Source of the DNA: an uncultured Gammaproteobacteria bacterium
Lineage (GTDB): Bacteria > Pseudomonadota > Gammaproteobacteria > Pseudomonadales > UBA5518
DNA: 64,000 nt
Reading direction: 5' to 3'
Assembly (NCBI GenBank): GCA_903928015.1
Contig: CAIYPF010000048.1
Span: 1 to 64,000 of the forward strand
The position numbers and the translations under genes were made by a program. Of this stretch, positions 51,923 to 60,390 are shown one piece after another. How positions within the stretch are numbered: the first letter of the stretch is position 1; each line of letters starts with the position of its first letter. Below the pieces are notes generated by a model that saw only the letters and a program-made list of their open reading frames with translations, made no database searches and had not been told where the DNA came from.

Positions 51923-52905
51923 GGCGTCTCCACGATCACGCAGCCGCGCGCCGTGCCGGATTCCACGAGCCTATGGCTCGCGGCGATATCCGCGAGATCA
52001 AAGCGCGCGGCGATCCGGTGCTTCAGGCTGCCCGCCGCGAGCGCGGCGTTGATGTCGCGGATCGCGTCCTGCTTGGCGCTCTCGGGCATGTCGTAGACGA
52101 TCACGAGCCGGATCAGCAGGTCGAGGAACATCATGCGACGGAAGGGCAGCACGGGCTCCGGCACCTGCACCGAGCCGTAGCTCACGAGGGTGCCGCTCGG
52201 GCGCACGCAATCGAGTACCTGCGGCAGGTTGGCACCGAACTCCACGTCGATCACGCGGTCGATGCGCTCGCCTCCCGTGGCCTCCAGCACCTGCGCGCTC
52301 CAGCCGGGCTCGCGGTGATTCACCACGGCGAGCGCACCGATGCCGAGGCAGGCCTCGCGGTCTGCCGCATTGGATGCCGTGGCGATCACGGTTGCACCAG
52401 CGGCCACGGCCCACTGGATCGCGTACCAGCCCACGCGCCCCGCGCCGCCGGTGACCAGCACCCGCTGACCCGCCACGGGCCCATCGGCGAACACGCAGCG
52501 GTGCGCCGTCATGGCGGGAATGCCGAGGCAACTGCCCGCCGCGAAATCCGCCTGCGCGGGCAGCGCGGCTGCGCGGAGCGTGTCGATAGCGATGTAGTGC
52601 GCTGCTGCGCCGAAGCGACGCCCGTGCTGCGCCTGATAGACCCACACCCGTTCGCCGATGCGCGCGGGATCGACACCCTCGCCCACGGACTCGATCACGC
52701 CAGCGCCGTCGCTGTGCGGCACTACGAAGCCTGCGTCCAGCAAGCCCGGTGCTGCGCCGGCACGCTTCTTCACATCCGAGGGATTGGGAGAGCTTGCGTG
52801 AAGACGCACCAGCAACTCGCCGGGCGCTGGCGCCGGCGTGGGCAGTTCGCCCGTAATCAGTACGTCTTCTGCTGCGCCGAAGCGCTCGAACCAGGCTGCT
52901 TTCAT
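51919..52905 (-). CDS. NADPH:quinone reductase-like medium-chain dehydrogenase
   Basis: A 328-residue MDR-superfamily oxidoreductase. It begins MKAAWFERFGAAEDVLITGE and has the ASSPNPSDVKKRAG loop, which carries the N-P-x-D of quinone reductases, with no catalytic or structural zinc cysteines. The cofactor motif is VLVTGGAGRVGWYAIQWAVA (about residue 145), the AxxGxxG-like variant for NADPH. AcuI-type acryloyl-CoA reductases share this superfamily, but the signature here is nearer to ordinary quinone oxidoreductases. The ATG 52905 follows MCD by 19 bases, and the stop overlaps the esterase start. Substrate unknown; a CoA-enoyl or quinone acceptor is possible. Confidence 0.82.
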   Translation of the reverse strand: MKAAWFERFGAAEDVLITGELPTPAPAPGELLVRLHASSPNPSDVKKRAGAAPGLLDAGFVVPHSDGAGVIESVGEGVDPARIGERVWVYQAQHGRRFGAAAHYIAIDTLRAAALPAQADFAAGSCLGIPAMTAHRCVFADGPVAGQRVLVTGGAGRVGWYAIQWAVAAGATVIATASNAADREACLGIGALAVVNHREPGWSAQVLEATGGERIDRVIDVEFGANLPQVLDCVRPSGTLVSYGSVQVPEPVLPFRRMMFLDLLIRLVIVYDMPESAKQDAIRDINAALAAGSLKHRIAARFDLADIAASHRLVESGTARGCVIVETP

Positions 52906-52924
52906 GAGGGTTCCGGGAGAGTGT

Positions 52925-54352
52925 TCACGGGGCGGTTGCATCATCCGGGCGTGCCTGCCACGGCCAGCGCCTGCGGGCGGGATTGTCGCGCAACGCCGGC
53001 GCGCAGGCGATCTGTCCGCTGCGCGAGTAGTTCTCGCTGTTGGCGTCTATCTCCCGTGGGTCGTAGAGGTAATTCACCATCATGCCGAAGGACTGCGAGA
53101 GTCCTCTGGGCGAGGTGTCGGCCATCCAGTTCAGTCGGGCGACGATGGCGCCGTTGCCGAGGTGGAAGTGCGCGACCGGATCCCTCGCGCGGCGTTTCCC
53201 TGCGTCGTACTCGTTCAGGTAGCGGGCGCAGAGGCGCAGCAGCAGGGGCTCAAGCGCTGCGGCCAGCGCAGCGTCGCGGTGCCAGTCGGGATGGGCGGTG
53301 CCCTGCAGCAGCAGTGCCTCCTTGTCGCGCAGGGCTTCGGCTCCCGCATCGACCGGGCCACCTGTCCCGGCCGCCAGCAATTTGCCCAGCCAGTGCGCGA
53401 AACCCGGAATGGGGGAGAGCGTGGCGAATTGCCGCAGCCCCGGGAGTTCCTGCCGCAGATCGTTCACCACGCGGCGTATCAGATGGTTGCCGAAGCTGAT
53501 TCCGGCGAGCCCGCGCTGCGCGTTCGAGATGGAATAGAAAATCGCCGTGTCGGCGTCTTCTGCGGGTATGGGAGAGGCGTCCGTGTCGAGCAGCGTCTGC
53601 ACATTTGCGGCGAGGTCCCTGCACAGCGCCACCTGCACGAATATCAGGGGTTCGTCCGGCATGTTGGGATGCACGAAGGCGTAGAGCCTGCGGTCCGATG
53701 CGAGCCGGTGCTTAAGATCCTGCCAGCTGGTGATCTCGTGCACGGCCTCGTATTCGATGAGCTTCTCGAGGAAGGCCGCAGGCGTGTTCCAGTCGATACG
53801 GCGCAACTGCAGGAAGCCGACATCGAACCAGGCGTGCAGCAGGTGCTTCAGGTCGCGCTCCACCTCGCCAAGTGCCTCGTCCCCGCCGGCGGCATCGAGG
53901 AGTTCGCCGCGCATGTCGACCAGGAATTTGATGCCCTCGGGCAGCGAGTTCAGCAGCGTGAGCAGACGCACGCGCGGCGAGGCCAGCGATTCGCGCAGCG
54001 ACTCGCGCGCCCGCGGGCTGCGTGATGCGCGCCAGGCGTCGATGGCGGAGTCGATGGCGCCGTCGTCCGTCCCGAACTCCGTGGCCAGAAGCATCAGGAA
54101 GCGTCTGCGGCCCTCGGCCCCCAGCGCGGCGTAGGCGTGGCCGATACGCGTGGCCTCGGCACGCCTCGCGTAATCGGCGCCGGTCATGGCAAGGCAGGCC
54201 TGCACGCGGGCACGAAGGAAGGCGAGATCGGATTCCGGCAACTCGGGAGACAGGTTCCACGCGCTTTCGCCGCGCAGCGAGGTGTTCAGCTCTGACCAGG
54301 CACGGCGCAGGCGGTGGAGGCTACGGTTGAGCAACGAGCGTTGGTTGGTCAT
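52925..54352 (-). CDS. Malonyl-CoA decarboxylase
   Basis: A 475-residue malonyl-CoA decarboxylase, turning malonyl-CoA into acetyl-CoA and CO2. The all-helical N-terminal domain (RSLHRLRRAWSELNTSLRGE; MTGADYARRAEATRIGHAYA) is followed by the GNAT-like catalytic half: DTAIFYSISNAQRGLAGISF and VAHFHLGNGAIVARLNWMAD, with the catalytic His, then SQSFGMMVNYLYDPREIDAN. Length matches bacterial and eukaryotic MCD cores. It heads the leftward operon and has a GGGAG site. In cells growing on 3-carbon or malonate-type substrates this enzyme disposes of malonyl-CoA; with the aldehyde dehydrogenase on the other side, a malonate-semialdehyde-type route is possible. Confidence 0.93.
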   Translation of the reverse strand: MTNQRSLLNRSLHRLRRAWSELNTSLRGESAWNLSPELPESDLAFLRARVQACLAMTGADYARRAEATRIGHAYAALGAEGRRRFLMLLATEFGTDDGAIDSAIDAWRASRSPRARESLRESLASPRVRLLTLLNSLPEGIKFLVDMRGELLDAAGGDEALGEVERDLKHLLHAWFDVGFLQLRRIDWNTPAAFLEKLIEYEAVHEITSWQDLKHRLASDRRLYAFVHPNMPDEPLIFVQVALCRDLAANVQTLLDTDASPIPAEDADTAIFYSISNAQRGLAGISFGNHLIRRVVNDLRQELPGLRQFATLSPIPGFAHWLGKLLAAGTGGPVDAGAEALRDKEALLLQGTAHPDWHRDAALAAALEPLLLRLCARYLNEYDAGKRRARDPVAHFHLGNGAIVARLNWMADTSPRGLSQSFGMMVNYLYDPREIDANSENYSRSGQIACAPALRDNPARRRWPWQARPDDATAP

Positions 54353-54422
54353 GGTTCTCCCAATCTAGGCTCCCGGCAGGCCTTCGGCCAAGCCCCGGCG
54401 GCCGGTGCATGGCGTACTTAAA

Positions 54423-54434
54423 CTCATGCATGAG
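54423..54434. promoter_or_regulatory. Perfect 12-base palindrome in a divergent promoter region
   Basis: CTCATGCATGAG lies 70 bases upstream of the MCD start and 132 bases before the aldehyde dehydrogenase start. Its central place between the two divergent operons, with a LysR gene at the end of the rightward one, makes it a good candidate operator. The flanks are A-rich on the left (TTAAA) and ATACGG on the right. Confidence 0.5.
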
Positions 54435-54489
54435 ATACGGAAAATCAGGTCTTGCACGGCTGGCGCAGCTCCGGAGAAGCCTTGTAGCG

Positions 54490-54517
54490 TTGCCGTCGAA
54501 AGCGAGCTGCGTACACT
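54490..54517 (+). promoter_or_regulatory. Possible promoter of the aldehyde dehydrogenase operon
   Basis: TTGCCG (54490-54495) and TACACT (54512-54517) are spaced by 16 bases, about 50 bases before the ATG at 54566. Each hexamer matches 4 of 6 consensus bases. Confidence 0.35.
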
Positions 54518-54565
54518 GGCCGCAACCGGGGCTGCATCCGGCCCCCAAATGAGGAAAGCTCAAGC

Positions 54566-55987
54566 ATGTACATCAATGGCCAGTGGCAGCCGGGCGCCGG
54601 CGACTTCGCCGTATTCAATCCCGCCAGTGGAGAGCGCATAGGCCTTGCCCCCGAGGGCGGTGCAGACGATGCACGGGCTGCCATTGATGCGGCCTGCGCG
54701 GCCTTTCCGGCGTGGGCCGCGGCCGGCGCCTACGAGCGCTCCGCAAAACTCTACCGCGCTTGGGAGCTCATGATGGCCAAGCGCGAGGAACTCGCGCGCC
54801 TGATGACCGCCGAGCAGGGCAAGCCGCTCAGGATGGCGCTGACCGAGGTGAAGTACGCCGCGGACTTCCTGCTCTGGTTTGCCGAGGAAGCCAAGCGCGT
54901 CTACGGCGAGATCATCCCCTCGGCGCGCGCCGACCAGCGATTCCTCGTGCGGCGCGAGCCGGTGGGCGTGGTTTGCGCGATCACGCCCTGGAACTATCCC
55001 GTCTCGATGATCACCCGCAAGGTGGCGCCCGCGCTCGCGGCCGGCTGCACCATCGTGCTGAAGCCCGCCGAGTCCACGCCGCTCTGCGCGATGGCGGTCT
55101 TCCGCATTCTGGAAGAGGCGGGCATTCCTGCCGGTGTCGCGAACCTCGTCACCACCTCGGCACCTGCTCCGGTGGGTGAGGTCTTCTGCACCGATCCGCG
55201 CGTTCGGAAGCTCAGCTTTACCGGTTCCACCGAGGTGGGGCGAATGCTCTACCAGCGCGCCGCGGCGCAGTTCAAGCGCGTGTCGCTGGAGCTCGGCGGC
55301 CACGCGCCGTTCATCGTTTTCGAGGACGCCGATCCGGTGCACGCGGCCAAGGGCGCGGCCGCGGTCAAGTTCCTGAACACCGGGCAGGCCTGCATCAGCC
55401 CGAACCGCATCTTCGTGCAACGCAGCATCGCCGAGCCTTTCCTGCGCACGCTCGAAGCGCGCGTCGCGGCGCAGCGAGCCGGCGATGGCATGGACGACAA
55501 AAGCACGGTAGGACCACTCTTCAGCCAGCGCGCCATCGACAAGGTCGAGGCGCAGGTGCAGGACGCGCTTGCTCTGGGCGCGACGCTGCACACGGGCGGC
55601 AAGCGCCTGACCGAAGGCGGTCTGGAACGCGGGTTTTTCTATGCGCCCACTCTGCTCAGCGCGGTCACGCCCGCGATGCGCATCTACCGCGAAGAGACCT
55701 TTGGTCCGGTGGCGCCGGTGATCCTCTTCGACACCGAGCAGGAAGCGCTCGCCATGGCGAATGACACCCACTACGGGCTCGCCTCCTACGTGTACACGCA
55801 GAACCTTGCGCGGGCGATGCGCATGTTCGAGGGGCTGCAGTTCGGCATGGTCGGCATCAACGACATCAACCCCACCAGCGCCGCGGCGCCTTTCGGTGGC
55901 ATCAAGGACAGCGGCCTCGGCCGCGAGGGCGCGCGCCAGGGCATCGAGGAATACCTCGAGACCAAGTTGGGCGGCTTCAGCATCTGA
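54566..55987 (+). CDS. NAD(P)-dependent aldehyde dehydrogenase (succinate-semialdehyde dehydrogenase type)
   Basis: A 473-residue ALDH. The catalytic Cys276 lies in NTGQACISPNRIFVQRSI and the general base Glu242 in VSLELGGHAPFIVFEDAD; the cofactor loop is CAITPWNYPVSMITRKVAPA. The sequence pattern LIRP-free MTAEQGKPLRMALTEVKYAA is typical of the GabD/SSADH branch. It uses an aldehyde acid (succinate, malonate or glutarate semialdehyde or a betaine aldehyde) and NAD(P). The ATG at 54566 has AGGAAAG upstream. It is followed after 14 bases by a DmdA-like GcvT-fold protein and then by LysR, all one transcript. It is divergent from the MCD operon. Confidence 0.92.
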   Translation: MYINGQWQPGAGDFAVFNPASGERIGLAPEGGADDARAAIDAACAAFPAWAAAGAYERSAKLYRAWELMMAKREELARLMTAEQGKPLRMALTEVKYAADFLLWFAEEAKRVYGEIIPSARADQRFLVRREPVGVVCAITPWNYPVSMITRKVAPALAAGCTIVLKPAESTPLCAMAVFRILEEAGIPAGVANLVTTSAPAPVGEVFCTDPRVRKLSFTGSTEVGRMLYQRAAAQFKRVSLELGGHAPFIVFEDADPVHAAKGAAAVKFLNTGQACISPNRIFVQRSIAEPFLRTLEARVAAQRAGDGMDDKSTVGPLFSQRAIDKVEAQVQDALALGATLHTGGKRLTEGGLERGFFYAPTLLSAVTPAMRIYREETFGPVAPVILFDTEQEALAMANDTHYGLASYVYTQNLARAMRMFEGLQFGMVGINDINPTSAAAPFGGIKDSGLGREGARQGIEEYLETKLGGFSI

Positions 55988-56001
55988 CAGGAACCACACG
56001 C

Positions 56002-57162
56002 ATGAGCCAATCCCCCGCACCCAAGGTCGCCGGCGGCGTACTGAACATCTCGAGCCACCGCTTCCTGCGCTCGCCGTTCTTCCGCTTCTACGACTGCCCC
56101 GAGGCCCGCTACGGCGTCTACAACCAGCGCCTCTACCCGCTCGATATGGGCGGCGACACGCTCGCGGAGTACTGGCGCCTGCGACACAACGCCATCCTCT
56201 ACGACGTCCCCGAGCGCCCGCTGGAGATCAGCGGCCCGGATGCCGTGGCGCTGCTCGACAAGGTGCTGGTGCGACGCACCGGCAACCTGGGCGTAAACCG
56301 CGCGGCCTATGGCCTTGCCTGCGATATGAGCGGCGGCCTGCTGATGGACGGCGTGCTGATGCGGCTCGCGGAAGACCGTTTCTGGTACGTCATGGCCGAT
56401 GGCGAATTCCTGCCCTGGCTGCAGGCGCACGCGAGCGGCATGGACGTGCGCGTCTTCGATCCGGGCGTGTGGGTGTTGCAGGTGCAGGGCGCGCGATCGC
56501 TCGACATCCTGCAGGCGGTGGCCGATCCCGCTCCGGGGCCCGACTGGCGCTATTTCGGCGTTGCGCACGCGAGCATTGCGGGGCAGCCGGTGGTGCTCTC
56601 GCGCACCGGCTGGACGAGCGAGCTCGGCTTCGAGATCTACACGCCCATCGACGGTGCGCGCAACGGCGAGCTCTGGCAGCTGTTGCTCGAGCGCGGCGCT
56701 GCCTTCGGTCTGCAGGCGGCCTCGCTCGCCTCCATGACGGCGCGACGCATCGAGGCCGGCATCCTCGACTACGGCACGGACATCGACACCAGCCTGAACC
56801 CCTGGCAGGCGGGTCTGGGACGCTTCGTCGACATGGATCGCGGCGATTTCCTCGGGCGTGCGGCGCTGGAGAGCTGCGACCGCAATTTGCGGCTCACGGG
56901 CCTGCGCTGCGAGGCGGGTGTGCCGCGACGCGGTGCAGGCGTGATCGCGCCCTCGGGCACCAGGGGCCATGTCACGGCATCGGCACGCTCGCCGCAGCTC
57001 GGCTGCGGCATTGCACTTCTGCGCTTCGAAGGCGCGGCGCCCACGCCGGGTACGCGCATCGAGGTCGAGACCGACGCTGGCCTGCAACAGGCCGTGGTCA
57101 CGGAGCCGCCGTTCTTCGATCCCGAAAAGCGTATCGCGCGCGGCTTGCCCCTGCAGGCCTGA
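56002..57162 (+). CDS. GcvT-fold methyltransferase, DMSP demethylase (DmdA)-like
   Basis: A 386-residue tetrahydrofolate-dependent aminomethyltransferase-fold protein. It begins RFLRSPFFRFYDCPEARYGV, then YPLDMGGDTLAEYWRLRHNA and YDVPERPLEISGPDAVALLD, a block close to what I recall of DmdA (E-D-Y-W...DV-ER-x-x-E-I-G-P-D-A) rather than glycine-cleavage GcvT. The folate-binding side has VVLSRTGWTSELGFEIYTPI and RRIEAGILDYGTDIDTSLNP. DmdA moves a methyl from dimethylsulfoniopropionate to THF; related proteins demethylate other methylated compounds. The BCCT transporter in the divergent operon supports a quaternary or sulfonium substrate. It lies 14 bases after ALDH and 6 bases before LysR. Confidence 0.78.
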   Translation: MSQSPAPKVAGGVLNISSHRFLRSPFFRFYDCPEARYGVYNQRLYPLDMGGDTLAEYWRLRHNAILYDVPERPLEISGPDAVALLDKVLVRRTGNLGVNRAAYGLACDMSGGLLMDGVLMRLAEDRFWYVMADGEFLPWLQAHASGMDVRVFDPGVWVLQVQGARSLDILQAVADPAPGPDWRYFGVAHASIAGQPVVLSRTGWTSELGFEIYTPIDGARNGELWQLLLERGAAFGLQAASLASMTARRIEAGILDYGTDIDTSLNPWQAGLGRFVDMDRGDFLGRAALESCDRNLRLTGLRCEAGVPRRGAGVIAPSGTRGHVTASARSPQLGCGIALLRFEGAAPTPGTRIEVETDAGLQQAVVTEPPFFDPEKRIARGLPLQA

Positions 57163-57168
57163 GCACCT

Positions 57169-58089
57169 ATGCGACGTCGCCTGCCATCGCTGAATGCGCT
57201 GCGCGCCTTCGAGGCCGCGGCGCGTCACATGAGCTACAAGGCTGCGGCCGAGGAGCTCTGCGTGTCGCAGTCGGCGGTGAGCCATCAGGTGAAGGGGCTG
57301 GAGGACGCGCTGGGCATCGCGCTCTTCGTGCGCCGGGTGCGTGGCCTTGAGCTCACGGCTGCCGGACGCCTCTATCAGCCTGTGCTCAGCGTGGCCTTCG
57401 ATGGCATCGCCGAGGGCACGGCGCGGCTGCTCCAGGGTCGTTCCGACGGCGTGCTCACGCTGCAGGTCTATTCCACCTTCACCATGCGCTGGCTGCTGCC
57501 GCGGCTCTCGCGTTTCCAGGAGTCCTGCCCCGGATTCCGCGTGCACCTGCACACCGCGCAGCAGGATCCGCAGTTCGCGCAGGCCGATGTGGATGCCGCG
57601 ATCATCATCGGCCAGCCACTGCAGCAGGGCGTGCACTACCAGCCGCTCTTCGACTGCGAACTGTTTCCCGTCTGCAGTCCGGCCTATCTGGTGGATCATC
57701 CGGAATTGCGCACGCCCGCGGACCTTGCCGGGCAGGAACTGCTGCAGGTCTATCCGTCGCCCGATGACTGGCCCGCGTGGTTCCGTGCACACGGGCTGGA
57801 GGTGCCGCCGCAGCCGGCGGGCCTGCGGTTCGAGAGCTACGACGTGGCGCTGGCGAGCGCCGTGCGCGGCATCGGCGTGGCGCTGGGGCAGCAACCCTAC
57901 ATGGAGCGCGATCTGAAGGCCGGCACGCTGGTGGAGCTCTTTCCGGGTACGCGTGTCCCCAATCCCAACCGCTGGCTGCTCGCCTGCCGCGCCGAAATGC
58001 AGACGCTGCCCAAGTTCACGTCTTTCTCGCACTGGCTGCTGGCGGAAATTGCCGCAGACGAATCTCTTGCGGGTTTGCGTTGCTGCTAG
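57169..58089 (+). CDS. LysR family transcriptional regulator (GcvA-like)
   Basis: A 306-residue LysR-type regulator. The winged helix-turn-helix is in residues 1-62 (LPSLNALRAFEAAARHMSYK; AAEELCVSQSAVSHQVKGLE). The effector domain (about 90-300) has YSTFTMRWLLPRLSRFQESC, typical of the GcvA branch that controls glycine-cleavage or small acid genes. It is the third gene of the ALDH operon and is a likely regulator of both divergent operons, perhaps through the palindrome at 54423. Its TAG stop overlaps, tail to tail, the stop of the convergent methyltransferase gene (CTAG at 58086-58089). Confidence 0.93.
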   Translation: MRRRLPSLNALRAFEAAARHMSYKAAAEELCVSQSAVSHQVKGLEDALGIALFVRRVRGLELTAAGRLYQPVLSVAFDGIAEGTARLLQGRSDGVLTLQVYSTFTMRWLLPRLSRFQESCPGFRVHLHTAQQDPQFAQADVDAAIIIGQPLQQGVHYQPLFDCELFPVCSPAYLVDHPELRTPADLAGQELLQVYPSPDDWPAWFRAHGLEVPPQPAGLRFESYDVALASAVRGIGVALGQQPYMERDLKAGTLVELFPGTRVPNPNRWLLACRAEMQTLPKFTSFSHWLLAEIAADESLAGLRCC

Positions 58090-59675
58090 GCAAGTAGCAG
58101 GGCCGCGCCCGCCAGTTTCGCGAGGCCTTGCTCGAGCTCCGTGACGAGCGCCTCATCGATCGTTGAGCCTTCCGGGATGTGCATGGCAGCCTGCTCCGTG
58201 ATTGTTGTCCCGGTGCCTTCGGAGCGAGAGGCCAACGCCTGCAGCAGCGCCGTTCGATCGTGTTGCCCATCCAGCAGGTGGGCGAGCACGCGGGCCGTGG
58301 GGTCCAGCTCCATCTGCTCGTGCCTCAGATTGCTCACGATGCGCGACTGGCGTACCTGATGGCGTGCCACCGGGCTCATTTCGGGAAGGTCCGGCACAAT
58401 CGACGCGCAGGCGGGATCGTAGGCCATGAGTTCCACCAGTTGCGTGTCGACACAGAAGGCCGCCAGAAGGTCGTCGGCGAGCACGCTGGCGGCTTTCTCC
58501 GGTGTGCCGTTCAGGTTCAGCATCTGACAGGCAGTTTTGAAGAGGTCGTTGAAGTGCGCGGCTCGCGGCGCGATGGATTCGAGGTGCAGCAGAGCGGCGC
58601 TGGTGATGGCTTCCTCCGCGGGCCATCGGGCATCTTCTGCGGTCCGGAAGAATTCCGTGCCGTCATCCTCGCGTACAAAACGGGCCCGCGAGGAGATGTA
58701 CAGCCCTCTCAGTTTTTCGCCGTCCAGCTGCCGCGTGATGGCAACGTTGTCGTGGACGAGGAGGGTGGAGCGGAAGGTCTGGTCACGGACGAAGTCCATG
58801 TACTGCTCGAAATCCACCACGCTACCGGACATCTTCTGCAATTTCACCGCGTCCGCGGGCTCGAGGTCGTTGGGCATCACGCGCGGAAAATCCGCATCGG
58901 CAAGGTATTGCAGTCCGTGGCCCGCGGCATGAGAGGCGAATTGATGGAAGTACACAGGCTCGTTCACGGTGCTGAGCTCGTCGTGCAACAGCATCGATTC
59001 CTCCCAGTCCGTGCGATCCGCGAAACGGCGGAACCGCGTAGCGATGTAGTCCTTCAGGAACAGGGCGAAAGGTGACTGCTCCGGGTGGGGGATCATTGTC
59101 AGGATCGAGGCGATGAATTCGCGTCCCTCGCGGACTTTCTCCCGCGGGTCTGACAGATGCCGGGTGCGGACATTGATCATCTCGCGCACCGCGAGAATGC
59201 TGTTCCAGCCCGGCAGCGTGTTGTAGCTCACGTAGGCGATGCCATTCGGTGCAAGGTGGCGCTTGCACGCTGCCAGCAGCCGCTCCCGCACCGGGCCGGG
59301 AACCCACGAGTAAACGCCGTGCGCAATGATGTAGTCGAACGCGCCAAGTTCCGGATCGAGGTCGATCAGGTCCATGTGCCGGAACTCCACGTTGCCCAGA
59401 CCCAGCGCAGCTGCGAACTGCCGGGCGCTGTCAATTTGCCGTTCGGAGAGATCGATGCCCACAAAGCTGCATCCTGGCAGCGAGTGGGCCATGGGCACGA
59501 GGTTGCCGCCCCCGGCGCAACCTATCTCCAGCACGCGGCAGTGTTCCACTGCGGGCGGGCGCAGGCCCAGCAGTGTGCCGATCGCTGCCACTCTTCCGGG
59601 GTGCGTCAGGCTGTAGCAGAGTTCCGGGTAGGAAACCTCGTCGTAGATGAATCTCTTGTCTTCGCTGTTGTTCAC
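58086..59675 (-). CDS. Methyltransferase with regulatory domain (MethyTransf_Reg)
   Basis: A 529-residue two-domain protein. The N-terminal SAM fold has HCRVLEIGCAGGGNLVPMAH (about residue 45), FVGIDLSERQIDSAR, and FDYIIAHGVYSWVPGPVRER. The middle part, from SYNTLPGWNSILAVREMINV, is the predicted methyltransferase regulatory domain (PF10119 type), followed by a C-terminal helical region. Such proteins are widespread in proteobacteria and their targets are unknown. The start ATG at 59675 lies in a region divergent from the YkgJ gene. Its stop overlaps the LysR stop. Confidence 0.85.
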   Translation of the reverse strand: MNNSEDKRFIYDEVSYPELCYSLTHPGRVAAIGTLLGLRPPAVEHCRVLEIGCAGGGNLVPMAHSLPGCSFVGIDLSERQIDSARQFAAALGLGNVEFRHMDLIDLDPELGAFDYIIAHGVYSWVPGPVRERLLAACKRHLAPNGIAYVSYNTLPGWNSILAVREMINVRTRHLSDPREKVREGREFIASILTMIPHPEQSPFALFLKDYIATRFRRFADRTDWEESMLLHDELSTVNEPVYFHQFASHAAGHGLQYLADADFPRVMPNDLEPADAVKLQKMSGSVVDFEQYMDFVRDQTFRSTLLVHDNVAITRQLDGEKLRGLYISSRARFVREDDGTEFFRTAEDARWPAEEAITSAALLHLESIAPRAAHFNDLFKTACQMLNLNGTPEKAASVLADDLLAAFCVDTQLVELMAYDPACASIVPDLPEMSPVARHQVRQSRIVSNLRHEQMELDPTARVLAHLLDGQHDRTALLQALASRSEGTGTTITEQAAMHIPEGSTIDEALVTELEQGLAKLAGAALLLA

Positions 59676-59712
59676 GGTGCGCCGGATGACCCAGTTGAAA
59701 TCCCGTGGACAC

Positions 59713-59759
59713 TATAATCGCGCAATTATGTTGGCCCGATGACGCGGTATCGCAGGAGG
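59713..59759 (+). promoter_or_regulatory. Consensus -10 box and perfect ribosome site of the ykgJ gene
   Basis: TATAAT (59713-59718) is a perfect -10 hexamer 45 bases before the ATG at 59764; no -35 box is found at 16-18 bases (TTGAAA at 59695 is only 12 bases away). AGGAGG (59754-59759) is a full Shine-Dalgarno sequence 4 bases before the ATG. Confidence 0.5.
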
Positions 59760-59763
59760 GTGT

Positions 59764-60390
59764 ATGGCCGAACAGGGGGAGGATGTCGAGATCGCCATTG
59801 AGGGCTTGTACCCCGGCCTGATAAAGCAGATGACACGGAATTTCCGCGAAATCATGGGCAAGGAGGGCAGTCGCCAGGCTCTGGTGCGCGAGGTGGACGT
59901 TCTTTATCGCTCCAGCGTCGAGGATTTCGCGAAGGCGGAGGCCGAAGCTGGCCGTCTGGCGTGCGGGGCGGGCTGTTCGGCCTGCTGCTCCCAGCGAGTG
60001 GAACTGCTGGAAAGCGAGGTGCCTGATGTCCTGAGGGCGATCAACAGGCTCGGCGGGTCTGTCCGGAAACAGGTCCTGAAGCGGCTTCGTCGCCAGGCCC
60101 GTCTGGAAATTGCCACGCCCGATCCCGAGCAATACCGGGTGCCGTGCTCCCTTCTGGATGAGGCCGGGCGCTGCCTGATCTATGCCGCGCGCCCTACGGC
60201 CTGTCGCAAGGCCATAAGCTCAAATGCAACCCATTGCCAGGCGCCCGGCACCGTGCTTTTCGACGAGAACCCGTCGCTGGTGGCCGCCAGTCTGTTTTCG
60301 ACTGCGCTCGAATTCGCGCGAACGGCTGTTTTGCTCCAGGGTTCGCTTCCCCGGCCCCTTGCCGGCGCACTGCTGGAGGTCATGAAATGA
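59764..60390 (+). CDS. YkgJ family cysteine-cluster protein
   Basis: A 208-residue protein with a cysteine cluster of the YkgJ/CxxCxxCC family (zinc or iron-sulfur binding). CGAGCSACCSQ (about residues 67-77) and VPCSLLDEAGRCLIYAARPT with CRK (about 122-145) make the usual eight-cysteine-type pattern, plus CQAPG further on. The role of the family is not known; some members may be oxidoreductase-related or Fe-S scaffold proteins. The stop overlaps the start of the carotenoid oxygenase gene (ATGA), so the two proteins are translated together. Confidence 0.85.
   Translation: MAEQGEDVEIAIEGLYPGLIKQMTRNFREIMGKEGSRQALVREVDVLYRSSVEDFAKAEAEAGRLACGAGCSACCSQRVELLESEVPDVLRAINRLGGSVRKQVLKRLRRQARLEIATPDPEQYRVPCSLLDEAGRCLIYAARPTACRKAISSNATHCQAPGTVLFDENPSLVAASLFSTALEFARTAVLLQGSLPRPLAGALLEVMK

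Noticed and set aside
51919-52905. Acryloyl-CoA reductase AcuI as the identity of the MDR gene
   Set aside because: Tempting because of the DmdA-like gene nearby, but the N-terminal pattern and the N-P-S-D loop are those of general quinone oxidoreductases.
59695-59718. TTGAAA with TATAAT as a full promoter for the ykgJ gene
   Set aside because: The spacing is 12 bases, too short for sigma-70; only the -10 box is kept.
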